Position numbers and translations under genes: made by a program. Positions 1 to 7,620 of a stretch of DNA of 10,248 bases are shown in pieces (positions within the stretch are counted from its first letter, which is position 1; every line of letters starts with the position of its first letter). Source of the stretch: an uncultured Candidatus Competibacteraceae bacterium (lineage in GTDB: Bacteria; Pseudomonadota; Gammaproteobacteria; Competibacterales; Competibacteraceae); the NCBI GenBank assembly GCA_937872125.1, contig CALMNY010000097.1:1-10248 (forward strand). The letters are read 5' to 3'. The notes below the pieces were generated by a model. That model was given only the letters and a program-made list of their open reading frames with translations, was not told the origin of the DNA and made no database searches.

Positions 1-919
1 CGAGGTCCGGGACACCGGTAGTGGCAGCGCCGCCTAACAGCCACCCAAACTGTTTACCGCCTTCGAGCAGGTGGATTCTTCGAGCACGCGCCGCTACAGC
101 GGCGCCGGTCTGGGGCTGGCGATCAGCCGCCGCCTGGCGCGCTTGATGGGCGGCGACGCCGGCGCAGACAGCGAGCCGGGCGTCGGCAGCACCTTCTGGT
201 TCACCGCCCGCCTCCAGCGTAGCCACGACCTCCCACCGGCGGCTTCGCCCACCAAGACGGAGGTGGCCCAGGCTGAATTGCGGCAGCGTCATGCCGGTGC
301 GCGCCTGTTGCTGGCCGAGGATAATGCTATCAACCGTGAGGTCTTGCTAAAACTGCTGGATCGGGCAGGCCTGGCGCTGGATATAGCCAAAGACGGCCGC
401 GAGGCGGTGGAAAAAGTCCGCAGCGGCGCTTACGCCCTGGTGCTCATGGATGTGCAGATGCCGGTCATGGACGGCCTGGCGGCGACCCGGGCTATCCGTC
501 AACTGCCCGGCGCGATGGCGCTGCCCATTCTGGCCCTCACCGCCAGCGCTAGCGACACCGACCGCCAGCACTGCCTGGACGCGGGCATGGATGATTTCCT
601 GACCAAACCGGTGAAGCCCGATACCCTCTACGCCACCTTGCTGCGCTGGCTGCCCGTCTCTGGCCCGCCGGCGCCGGTCACCGTGGCGAACCCGCAAGCG
701 CGAGAGACCCTGGCGCATCTGGAAGCCTTGCTGGCCGAGGACGACACGCGCGCCAGCCAGATCTGGCACGAGGCCGCGCCCGTTGCCACCGCGATGCTGG
801 GAACCGCCGCCATCGAGCTTGGCCAAGCGATTGCGTGCTTTGAGTATGACAAGGCGCTGCGAATGCTGCGGGCCGCCCTGGCGGCGCTGGCGGCAACCGA
901 CGCTGCGGCCCGGACATAA
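1..919 (+). pseudogene. Hybrid histidine kinase, 3' part, interrupted by an in-frame stop
   Basis: This is the C-terminal part of a hybrid sensor kinase whose 5' end lies before the window. Reading from base 2, codons give the HATPase G1 region (DTGSG, bases 11-25), then TAA at 35-37, then without a break LFTAFEQ, the G2 box GAGLGLA (about 107-127), a full receiver domain and a C-terminal tail. The receiver looks intact: acidic pocket Glu/Asp (317-322), phosphoacceptor Asp (449-451), Thr in LTAS and Lys (605-607). Just around the stop the sequence departs from the paralogue downstream: two Ile/Leu positions are Ser and two residues are Pro, which fits decay. No other frame restores the G1 motif. 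It lacks the Hpt domain of its paralogue. The receiver part might still be made by internal initiation, but no good ribosome binding site is seen. A sequencing error near a contig edge is the main alternative. Confidence 0.75.
62..654 (+). repeat. Direct repeat copy 1: kinase G2 box plus receiver (paralogous duplication)
   Basis: This stretch matches 3041-3636 closely at both DNA and protein level, with an offset of 2979-2982 bases. Shared runs include the phosphoacceptor region ([14 protein letters not shown]) and the receiver end (LRWLP). The similarity reflects duplication of a whole kinase gene rather than a mobile repeat. It could support recombination that deletes or fuses the two kinases. 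Confidence 0.8.
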
Positions 920-922
920 CCG

Positions 923-3900
923 ATGAGCCGCCCAACCGGCGTCACTGTGGCCACACCCGGGTTCAGCAGATCTGGCCGGCTGGTGCTGATATTCACCATC
1001 GCTTTGGGCCTGCTGACGCCGGTGAGCGCCAGCGACCCGGAAGCGGTCAGACTGGCCGTGCTGGCGTTCCGGCCCAAGCCGGAGATGGTGGCGCGCTGGC
1101 AACCGCTGGCCGACTACCTGAACCAGGCGGTCCCTGGCCACCGCTTCACGCTGATGATCTACCACTATGCGGAGTTGGAGGCGGCGATTGCCGAGGAACA
1201 GGTGGATTTCGTCCTCACCCAGCCCGCCCATTATGTCCTGATGACCTACCGCAACGGGGTTTCTTCGCCGCTCGCCACACTGGTTGACCAAGTCGGCGGT
1301 TACCCCCTGGCCGTATTCGGCGGCGTCATCTTCACCCGCGCCGACCGCACCGACCTCGCCCGCCTCGCCGACCTCCGGAGCAAAAATCTGGCGACTGCCA
1401 ACCTGGACTCCCTGGGCAGCTACCAGATGCAGGCCCTGGAACTGGCTCGCGTCGGCGTTCGCCTGCCCCAGAACGCTCACGTGATCGAGACCCACCCCCC
1501 GCAGGATCGGGTGGTGCAGGCGGTGCTGGCGGGCCAGGCGGACGCCGGTTTCGTGCGCACCGGGGTGATCGAAGCCATGATTCAGGAAGGCAAGCTGGAT
1601 CCGGCGGCGTTGAAAATCCTCAATCCGCAGACCGTAGCGCATTTTCCCCATCAACTCTCCACGCGCTTGTATCCGGAATGGGCGTTTGTGGCGATGCCCG
1701 CGACGGACAGCGTTCTGGCCCGCCAGGTGGCGGCGGCTTTGCTGGTGTTGCCGCACGATGGCGCCGTAGCGCAAGCCTGCGGCATCCAGGGCTTTACCAT
1801 TCCCGCCGATTATCATCCCGTGGACGATCTGCTGCGCGAGCTGCGCCTGCCCCCCTTCGACGCCGCGCCCGCATTTTCATGGCGCGACATCTGGGACCGT
1901 TACCATGACCCGATCACCATCGCTACCCTGGGCGGGGGTCTGATCCTGTTGTTGATCACGATCCGACTGTGGCGAACCAATCGCTGGCTGAAGATAGAAC
2001 GCTCCCGGGTCAAAGCCAGCATGGCGCGGTTGGCAGACAGTGAAGCGCGGCAGAGCGCCATTTTGAACGCTCTGGGCGAGGGCGTGTATGGCACCGATGG
2101 CCAGGGGCGTTGCAGTTTCATCAATCCCGCCGCGATGGCCATGTTCGGCGTAACCCGGAAAGCGGCGCTTGGGCAGGATCAACATGCTCTGTTTCACCAC
2201 CATCGCCCGGATGGTCAGCCGTACCCGGTGGCCGAATGCCCGATTTGCCTCACCCAGCAGGATGGTCTGATTCGCCGCCAGGAGGAATGGTTTTTCCGCC
2301 AGGATGGCGCCGGCTTTCCGGTGGAAGTCATCACCGCGCCCCTGTTCGAGGACGGTGAGGTCGCGGGCGTCGTGACGGCATTCCAGGACATCACCGAACG
2401 CAAGCAGACCGAGCAGGAGCTGGACCGCTATCACCATCACCTGGAAGAACTGGTGCTCTCCCGCACCGCGGATCTGGCCGAAGCCAAGGATGCGGCTGAG
2501 GCGGCCAACCGGGCCAAAAGCGTCTTTCTGGCCAATATGAGCCACGAAATTCGCACGCCGATGAACGCCATCATCGGATTGACTCACCTGCTGCGACAAG
2601 CCGGGCCAACGCCCGAACAGGCGGATCGGCTGGACAAGATCAACGACGCCGCCCAGCATCTGTTGCGCATTCTCAACGACATTCTCGACCTGTCCAAGAT
2701 CGAGGCGGGCCGACTCACGTTGGAGGAAACCGAATTCGCGCTGGGCCAGGTCATGGAGCACACACTGAGCCTGCTGGCCGAACGAGCGGCCGCCAAAGGC
2801 TTGCGCCTGACATCGGCCATCGCCGCAGAGGCACCGGCGCGCCTGCGCGGCGATCCGCTGCGCCTGGGGCAAATTCTGCTGAACTTTGTGAGCAACGCCA
2901 TCAAGTTTTCCGAGTGTGGCCAGATCACGCTGCGCGCCCGCTGCGCGGCGGAGGATGAACAAAGCGTGCTGTTGCGCCTGGAGGTGGAAGATCAGGGCAT
3001 CGGTCTGACCCCGGAACAACAGGCGCGGCTGTTTCAGGCCTTCGCCCAGGCCGACGACTCAACCACCCGCAAATATGGCGGGACCGGGCTGGGTCTGGTC
3101 ATCGCCAAACGGCTGGCCAACCTGATGGGCGGGGAGGTTGGGGTGGAAAGCCAGGCCGGCGTTGGCAGCACGTTCTGGCTGACGGCCCGGCTGGGCCGGG
3201 TGGCGGAAAACCCGGCCAACGTTGATGCCGTTGACGCCGGGCTGGCGCCGGATCGGCTGCTGGCCGAGCGGTATCAGGGCGTGCGGCTCTTGCTGGCCGA
3301 AGACGACCCCATCAACCAGGAAGTGGCTGTTGAACTACTCCGGGCGACTGGCTTAATGGTGGACGTGGCCGAAAATGGCCAGATCGCGGTCGAGAAGGTT
3401 CGCACCGGCGCCTACGCCCTGGTGCTGATGGACGTGCAGATGCCGGTCATGGATGGTCTGACCGCCACCCAGGCTATTCGCCAACTCCCCGGCGCGGCGG
3501 TGCTGCCTATTCTGGCGATGACCGCCAGCGCCTTCGACACCGACCGCCAGCGTTGCCTGGAAGCGGGCATGAACGACTATGTCCGCAAACCGGTGGAGCC
3601 GAACCAGCTTTACGCCACCGTGCTGCGCTGGCTGCCGGCGCCCGTTGCGGCGGCGGTTCCGGTAATGCCGGCTGAAGCGCCTCCGGTCCCGGCGGTTCCG
3701 ACGCAGGCCGCGCTGATGGGTATGGCTGGGCTGGAGGTCGAGATGGGGCTGAAAGCGGTCGCGGGCCACTGGGATCGCTACGCGCGCCTGTTGGACCTGT
3801 TCGCCCGGGAGCATGGCGGCGACGCAGCGGCGCTGCGCGCGCATCTGGCGGCGGGCCACAGGAGCGATGCGCGCCGGCTGGCCCACACGCTCAAGGGCGT

Positions 3901-4300
3901 AGCCGCCACCCTGGGGGCCGAAGCGGTTTACCAGAATGCCCTGGCGCTTGAAAAGGCGCTGGGTAAAGATACGGACGATGCGGACCTGGAAGCGGGCATC
4001 AGTGCGGTTGAGGCCGTGCTGACCCCGCTGCTGACTGCGATCCGGCGGCTGGATTTGGCCACGCCGCCGCCGCTGCATGAAGCCGTTGACGCGGTGCGAA
4101 CACGTCAAATCCTGGTGCAACTGGAAGCGCTGCTGATGGTGGACGACACCCAGGCTGGGCAGGTCTGGCGCGAATGTGGGCCCGTGGTTACGGCGACTCT
4201 GGGGCCAGCCGCGACCCGGATCGGCAGCGCCATCGAACGGTTCGAGTATGACACGGCCTTGCAGGTCTTGCGGGCAACAACGCCTTATGAGGCCTCCTGA
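923..4300 (+). CDS. Hybrid sensor histidine kinase with PhnD-like periplasmic domain (SBP-TM-PAS-HisKA-HATPase-REC-Hpt)
   Basis: A membrane sensor kinase of 1125 residues predicted to sense a small periplasmic ligand. In order: signal peptide (hydrophobic 20-35, likely cut after Ala36); PhnD/phosphonate-type binding domain (about 43-300); membrane span (330-350); PAS (about 375-493); coiled-coil linker; HisKA with phosphoacceptor His541 in SHEIRTP; HATPase with N box (about 640-665), DQGIG (690-694) and GGTGLGL (719-725); receiver with Glu793, Asp794/795, Asp837, Thr867 and Lys889; Hpt with His988 in HTLKG; and a 63-residue tail (1063-1125). All catalytic residues are present. PhnD-like sensor domains occur in TtrS-type kinases, but the ligand cannot be told here. 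The ATG lies 3 bases after the upstream kinase stop, without a clear ribosome binding site, suggesting translational coupling. The HD-GYP regulator directly downstream is the likely phosphorelay partner. Confidence 0.93.
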   Translation: MSRPTGVTVATPGFSRSGRLVLIFTIALGLLTPVSASDPEAVRLAVLAFRPKPEMVARWQPLADYLNQAVPGHRFTLMIYHYAELEAAIAEEQVDFVLTQPAHYVLMTYRNGVSSPLATLVDQVGGYPLAVFGGVIFTRADRTDLARLADLRSKNLATANLDSLGSYQMQALELARVGVRLPQNAHVIETHPPQDRVVQAVLAGQADAGFVRTGVIEAMIQEGKLDPAALKILNPQTVAHFPHQLSTRLYPEWAFVAMPATDSVLARQVAAALLVLPHDGAVAQACGIQGFTIPADYHPVDDLLRELRLPPFDAAPAFSWRDIWDRYHDPITIATLGGGLILLLITIRLWRTNRWLKIERSRVKASMARLADSEARQSAILNALGEGVYGTDGQGRCSFINPAAMAMFGVTRKAALGQDQHALFHHHRPDGQPYPVAECPICLTQQDGLIRRQEEWFFRQDGAGFPVEVITAPLFEDGEVAGVVTAFQDITERKQTEQELDRYHHHLEELVLSRTADLAEAKDAAEAANRAKSVFLANMSHEIRTPMNAIIGLTHLLRQAGPTPEQADRLDKINDAAQHLLRILNDILDLSKIEAGRLTLEETEFALGQVMEHTLSLLAERAAAKGLRLTSAIAAEAPARLRGDPLRLGQILLNFVSNAIKFSECGQITLRARCAAEDEQSVLLRLEVEDQGIGLTPEQQARLFQAFAQADDSTTRKYGGTGLGLVIAKRLANLMGGEVGVESQAGVGSTFWLTARLGRVAENPANVDAVDAGLAPDRLLAERYQGVRLLLAEDDPINQEVAVELLRATGLMVDVAENGQIAVEKVRTGAYALVLMDVQMPVMDGLTATQAIRQLPGAAVLPILAMTASAFDTDRQRCLEAGMNDYVRKPVEPNQLYATVLRWLPAPVAAAVPVMPAEAPPVPAVPTQAALMGMAGLEVEMGLKAVAGHWDRYARLLDLFAREHGGDAAALRAHLAAGHRSDARRLAHTLKGVAATLGAEAVYQNALALEKALGKDTDDADLEAGISAVEAVLTPLLTAIRRLDLATPPPLHEAVDAVRTRQILVQLEALLMVDDTQAGQVWRECGPVVTATLGPAATRIGSAIERFEYDTALQVLRATTPYEAS
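3041..3636 (+). repeat. Direct repeat copy 2: kinase G2 box plus receiver
   Basis: This is the intact counterpart of 62-654, inside the functional kinase gene. After it, this gene carries an Hpt domain of about 130 residues before the tail, while the upstream copy passes almost directly from receiver to tail. Confidence 0.8.
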
Positions 4301-4330
4301 ATTTGACCTGGTTGCGACCATTGACCGCGA

Positions 4331-4338
4331 AAGGAGCG
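4331..4338 (+). promoter_or_regulatory. Ribosome binding site that selects a GTG start
   Basis: AAGGAGCG sits here, with GGAG ending 7 bases before a GTG at 4344. The nearby ATG at 4339 is out of frame. The in-frame ATG at 4287 has no Shine-Dalgarno sequence and would overlap the kinase gene by 14 bases. This site therefore favours GTG 4344. Confidence 0.75.
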
Positions 4339-4343
4339 ATGAA

Positions 4344-5507
4344 GTGGCAAAAGACGACAGTGCGCCAATCATTCTCATCGTTGACGACACCCCTGAAAAT
4401 CTCTCGCTGCTGAGCGAGTTACTGCAACCCCATTACCAGGTGCGGGCCGCCAATTCCGGCCGCCGCGCCTTGCAGGTCGCCGCCAGCGCCCCGCGCCCTG
4501 ACCTGATTCTGCTCGATGTCATGATGCCGGAAATGGATGGTTATACGGTCCTCGGCCGGCTGCGGGACGATCCGGCGACCGCCGCCATCCCGGTGATTTT
4601 CGTCACTGCGCTGGATCGCAGCAGCGATGAAGAACGCGGCCTGGCGCTGGGGGCCGTGGACTACATCAGCAAACCGATCAAACCGGCAGTCGTGCTGGCG
4701 CGGGTGAAGGCCCACCTGGAACTCAAAGCCGCCCGCGACTGGTTGCAGGACCGTAACGCCATTCTGGAAGCCGAGGTGGCGCGGCGGCTGCAAGAGAATC
4801 TGTTGATTCAGGACGTCAGCATCCGTGCGCTGGCCCATCTGGCTGAAATCCGCGACCCGGAAACCGGCAACCACCTGCGCCGCACCCAGGGTTACATTCG
4901 GGTGCTGGCCCTGCACTTGCGGACGCATCCACGCTTCGCCGCATTTCTGACCGATCACAATATTCAGGCGCTGGTGAAGTCGGCTCCGCTGCACGACATC
5001 GGCAAGGTGGGCATCCCCGACTATATCCTGCTCAAGCCTGGCAAACTCACGCCTGAAGAGTGCGCGATCATGCAGACTCACAGCCGCCTGGGCCATGACG
5101 CCATCAAACTGGCCGAACGGGATGCCGACCAGCCGGTGGAATTCCTGCGGCTGGCCAGGGACATTGCCTACTACCATCATGAAAAATGGGATGGCTCGGG
5201 TTATCCCGTCGGGCTGGCCGGCGAAGCCATTCCCATCCCGGCCCGGTTGATGGCTCTGGCGGATGTGTTCGACGCTCTCGTCGCCCGGCGCATTTACAAG
5301 GAACCGCTGCCGTTCGAGCAAGCGGTTGACGTGATCCGCAAGGGACGCGGCGTCCATTTTGACCCTGCGGTCGTTGACGCCTTCCTGGACCATGTGGATG
5401 AATTCAAGGCCATTGCCGCCCACCATGCCGACTGCGAAGCAGACAGTCTGGCTAAACTCGCGCAGGTCAGTGGCCTTGTGACCAACAACGCCCAAGTCGG
5501 GGATTAA
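4344..5507 (+). CDS. Response regulator with HD-GYP domain, predicted cyclic di-GMP phosphodiesterase
   Basis: A cytoplasmic two-component output protein of 387 residues, RpfG-like in layout. The N-terminal receiver (about 8-125) has the acidic DD pair in LIVDDTPEN, phosphoacceptor Asp58 in LLDVMMPEMDG and Lys in SKPIKP. A helical linker (about 125-160) leads to the HD-GYP domain: His217-Asp218 in HDIGKVGIP, KPGKLT, then HHEKWDGSGYP at 278-288 with the GYP triplet intact. This family hydrolyses cyclic di-GMP to pGpG or GMP, so phosphorylation by the upstream kinase should lower or tune cyclic di-GMP. The GTG start is chosen for its ribosome binding site; ATG 4287 would add 19 residues before the receiver. 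The gene lies 43 bases after the kinase stop in the same operon. It ends 19 bases from the convergent VWA gene, with no evident terminator between them. Confidence 0.93.
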   Translation: MAKDDSAPIILIVDDTPENLSLLSELLQPHYQVRAANSGRRALQVAASAPRPDLILLDVMMPEMDGYTVLGRLRDDPATAAIPVIFVTALDRSSDEERGLALGAVDYISKPIKPAVVLARVKAHLELKAARDWLQDRNAILEAEVARRLQENLLIQDVSIRALAHLAEIRDPETGNHLRRTQGYIRVLALHLRTHPRFAAFLTDHNIQALVKSAPLHDIGKVGIPDYILLKPGKLTPEECAIMQTHSRLGHDAIKLAERDADQPVEFLRLARDIAYYHHEKWDGSGYPVGLAGEAIPIPARLMALADVFDALVARRIYKEPLPFEQAVDVIRKGRGVHFDPAVVDAFLDHVDEFKAIAAHHADCEADSLAKLAQVSGLVTNNAQVGD

Positions 5508-5526
5508 TCACAAGCCCATCTTCTGT

Positions 5527-6714
5527 TCAATGCGCCCGTTGCAACGCCCGAATGCCTTGTTCCAACCCTTCCAGGGTCAGCGGAAACATCCGCTCGCCCA
5601 TCAGTTCCCGCACCATCTGGATCGAGGGGATATAACTCCAGCGGTTGGGATGCTGCGGGTTGAGCCAGATGGCGCGGGGAAAAGCGGCTAGCAGCCGGTT
5701 TAGCCACACGTCGCCGGCTTCGGGATTGAAGTGTTCGACACTGCCGCCCGGATAGCTGATCTCATACGGACTCATGGTGGCGTCGCCGACCAGGATCAAC
5801 TGGTACTCCTGGCTGAAGGTACGCAACACCGTCAGCGTCTCGATCTTCTCGGTGTAGCGCCGGCGGTTGTCTTTCCACAGTCCCTCGTAGACCATGTTGT
5901 GAAAGTAGAAGTATTCCAGGTGCTTAAACTCACCGCGCGCCGCCGAGAACAGCTCTTCACAGATTTGGATGTGATCATCCATCGAGCCGCCGATATCCAG
6001 GAATAACAGCACTTTCACGGCGTTATGCCGCTCCGGCACCATCTTCAGGTCCAGATAGCCGGCGTTGCGCGCCGTTGAGCGGATGGTGCTGTCGAGATCC
6101 AGTTCTTCAGCCGCGCCTTCGCGGGCGAAGCGGCGCAAGCGGCGCAGCGCAATTTTGATGTTACGGGTGCCCAGTTCCACCGTGTCGTCCAGATTGCGGA
6201 ACTCGCGACGGTCCCAGACTTTCACGGCGCGGCGGTGGCGTGACTCTTCCTGGCCGATGCGGATGCCTTCCGGGTTGTAGCCGTAGGCCCCGAACGGCGA
6301 GGTGCCGCCGGTGCCGATCCACTTGTTGCCGCCCTGATGCCGCTCTTTCTGCTCGGCCAGGCGCTGGGCGAAGGTTTCCATCAGCTTGTCCCAGCCGCCC
6401 AGCGCTGCGATTCGTTGCTTGTCCTCTTCGCTGAGAGTCAGCTCCGCCAGTTTGCGCAGCCATTCCAGCGGCACCGTGGCCCCGATGATCTCGTCGAACC
6501 GTGTTTCCAGGCCCTTGAAATGGCTGCCGAATACCTGATCGAAGCGGTCGTAGTGGCGCTCATCCTTGACCAGCGCCGCCCGCGCCAGGTAATAGAATTC
6601 CTCGACGCTGTGGGCGGTGACGCGCTGGCTCAGAGCTTCCAGCAGGGTCAGAAATTCGGTCAGCGTGACCGGCAAGCCGGCCTTGCGCAGTTTGAGAAAG
6701 AAGTCGGTCATCAT
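5527..6714 (-). CDS. VWA domain protein of the CoxE-like family
   Basis: A soluble protein of 395 residues with an N-terminal helical region and a C-terminal von Willebrand A domain. A MIDAS-like metal site is visible at residues 240-244 (DIGGS, then MDDH); the third position is Gly rather than the usual Ser. Other recognisable stretches are EELFSAARGEFKHLEYFYFHN, VGDATMSPYEI and PGGSVEHFN, which recall the COG3825/CoxE group. No signal peptide or membrane span is seen. These proteins usually work with a MoxR-type AAA+ ATPase in maturation or metal insertion, as CoxD/CoxE do for CO dehydrogenase. The likely partner is the MoxR gene at 8123-8980, upstream on the same strand but 1.4 kb away. 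ATG 6714 is chosen over TTG 6717 because AGGTGAGG lies 8 bases upstream (6723-6730); ATG 6711 is also possible. The true substrate is unknown. Confidence 0.9.
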   Translation of the reverse strand: MMTDFFLKLRKAGLPVTLTEFLTLLEALSQRVTAHSVEEFYYLARAALVKDERHYDRFDQVFGSHFKGLETRFDEIIGATVPLEWLRKLAELTLSEEDKQRIAALGGWDKLMETFAQRLAEQKERHQGGNKWIGTGGTSPFGAYGYNPEGIRIGQEESRHRRAVKVWDRREFRNLDDTVELGTRNIKIALRRLRRFAREGAAEELDLDSTIRSTARNAGYLDLKMVPERHNAVKVLLFLDIGGSMDDHIQICEELFSAARGEFKHLEYFYFHNMVYEGLWKDNRRRYTEKIETLTVLRTFSQEYQLILVGDATMSPYEISYPGGSVEHFNPEAGDVWLNRLLAAFPRAIWLNPQHPNRWSYIPSIQMVRELMGERMFPLTLEGLEQGIRALQRAH

Positions 6715-6752
6715 CAAAAGGCCCTCACCTTCAGCCTGCCCTGCCCGGTGGC

Positions 6753-6770
6753 GGGTTATTTTATTAACCC
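6753..6770 (-). promoter_or_regulatory. Small hairpin in the leader of the VWA gene
   Basis: GGGTTA and TAACCC form a perfect 6-bp inverted repeat with a 6-base AT loop, between the predicted promoter and ribosome binding site of the VWA gene. It may be an operator or a weak RNA hairpin. There is no adjoining U-run to make it a terminator. Confidence 0.3.
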
Positions 6771-6805
6771 ATTGAATTAATAAAGTTTATGGTTTTCGAT
6801 TGCTC

Positions 6806-6825
6806 ATTATACCGCTACACTGTAG
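6806..6825 (-). promoter_or_regulatory. Predicted promoter -10 with adjacent palindrome, VWA gene
   Basis: On the minus strand TATAAT (6811 to 6806) is a perfect -10 hexamer; the -35 region is weak. An 11-base palindrome, CTACA-C-TGTAG (6815-6825), lies in the spacer 3 bases upstream of the -10, where a repressor could bind. Transcription would start near 6799, leaving a leader of about 85 bases. This suggests that the VWA gene is transcribed on its own rather than only from the MoxR promoter. Confidence 0.45.
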
Positions 6826-6971
6826 ATCATGAATCACCCTGACGACGATGGTTGACTTGCAGGAGTTGGAGATGACACTGGCTGACGGTTTGAGATCTGG
6901 ACCTGCCCGCATGAGCAAAAGGGCATCGAGCAAAGCATCGTAGGAATAAAGTTTAAAATAGGTAATCGAAG

Positions 6972-7000
6972 TTGCAAAGTACGAATGAGAAACGTATACT
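6972..7000 (+). promoter_or_regulatory. Predicted sigma-70 type promoter of the orphan gene
   Basis: TTGCAA (6972-6977) and TATACT (6995-7000) are separated by exactly 17 bases; they match the consensus at 4 and 5 of 6 positions. The predicted start near 7007 gives a leader of about 33 bases containing GGAG (7026-7029) before ATG 7040. The agreement of promoter, ribosome binding site and frame supports a functional gene. Confidence 0.6.
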
Positions 7001-7039
7001 TGAATTATTTAATGAATGCCTCTTTGGAGATCACAGCAA

Positions 7040-7600
7040 ATGTCTACGATGGTTATTGAAATTCCCCTGTCCGATGATCAATTTGAAAAAATTATTCAGG
7101 ATTGTGAAATCAGTCGGCTGGAAAGTTACTCAAAAATTTTGGCAAGAACTTTGAAGTCTCTCTACGAAAAGGAGGCAGAAAATTCTCTTGGCACGCTTGC
7201 CAAACTTTATGGTATTTCTGTAGAGGATTTGAAAACAAGAATCGAACAGGCTGGATTCAGCCCTTCCAAACGTTTGGAAACTGCTGGAAAAGTTTCTTCT
7301 GGAACCAGAGTGGCAAAAAATAAGGACATATTTGGTTACAAAACATACTTGGAAAAATTCAAGGTCATTCCCTGGACCAATCTTGAAACGAGGCAGGTTT
7401 CCCAGGGAGCCAATGTTGAATGGATTCAAAAAATTGAGAAAACGCCTGAATCGCTTCGAGATGTGATCAGAACCGACAAGTTACTGGAAGCCAACAAAAT
7501 TACTTTGCAGGAATTGATCGCTCTTTCTCCTGATGCAGTCAAGATCAAGAAAGAGGATCAGTGGGTCAATGCGACTGAGGAGGATTTCATAAATCCATGA
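7040..7600 (+). CDS. Orphan protein of 186 residues, function unknown
   Basis: I do not recognise this protein. It is soluble, charged and mostly helical in appearance, with no signal peptide or membrane span. The N-terminal third (residues about 1-45, beginning MSTMVIEIPLSDDQFEKI) looks like an amphipathic helical region. Residues about 50-75 (LAKLYGISVEDLKTRIEQAG) have the spacing of a helix-turn-helix, so DNA binding is possible. The C-terminal part contains the W/E/K-rich stretch VEWIQKIEKTPESL and ends in EEDFINP. ATG 7040 is chosen because GGAG (7026-7029) lies 10 bases upstream; ATG 7016 has no such site. Base composition is unlike the neighbours: three sampled 60-base lines contain 17, 21 and 28 G+C, against 37 in a kinase line. 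It runs opposite to both flanking genes, which suggests horizontal acquisition. It might be a regulator or antitoxin-like protein, but that is a guess. Confidence 0.7.
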   Translation: MSTMVIEIPLSDDQFEKIIQDCEISRLESYSKILARTLKSLYEKEAENSLGTLAKLYGISVEDLKTRIEQAGFSPSKRLETAGKVSSGTRVAKNKDIFGYKTYLEKFKVIPWTNLETRQVSQGANVEWIQKIEKTPESLRDVIRTDKLLEANKITLQELIALSPDAVKIKKEDQWVNATEEDFINP

Positions 7601-7620
7601 GGCGTTGATCGCCTCTGATG
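7596..7620 (+). terminator. Hairpin over the stop codon of the orphan gene
   Basis: GAGGCG (7599-7604) pairs perfectly with CGCCTC (7610-7615) around a 5-base loop, and CAT/ATG can extend the stem past a 2-base bulge. It overlaps the TGA stop codon. No U-run follows, so it is at best a weak terminator or a 3'-end stabilising structure. Confidence 0.3.

Larger units (their letters stand above)
6715..7039. other. Intergenic region, left part of the AT-rich island
   Basis: This stretch holds the leader and promoter of the VWA gene on the minus strand and the promoter of the orphan gene on the plus strand. One tiny reading frame is possible: ATG 6872 with AGGAG six bases upstream, ending at TAG 6941-6943 (23 residues). 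It is too short to call a gene. No transposase fragment or terminal inverted repeat was found. Confidence 0.5.

Noticed and set aside
347..1816. Long minus-strand open frame of 489 codons opposite the two kinases
   Set aside because: It lies antisense to well-supported kinase domains; its translation is rich in R, Q, H and G and has no domain. High G+C makes such shadow frames common. The same applies to 1877-3019, 3353-4390 and 4419-5495 on the minus strand.
4176..4343. Upstream extension of the HD-GYP regulator into the kinase gene
   Set aside because: The extra residues overlap the kinase tail, have no ribosome binding site, and a receiver domain normally starts close to its N-terminus. 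GTG 4344 has a good Shine-Dalgarno sequence.
6848..6943. Small open frame of 31 codons (or 23 from ATG 6872, with AGGAG upstream)
   Set aside because: Too short, Ser/Lys/Ala-rich at its end and without recognisable features; kept only as a note in the intergenic description.
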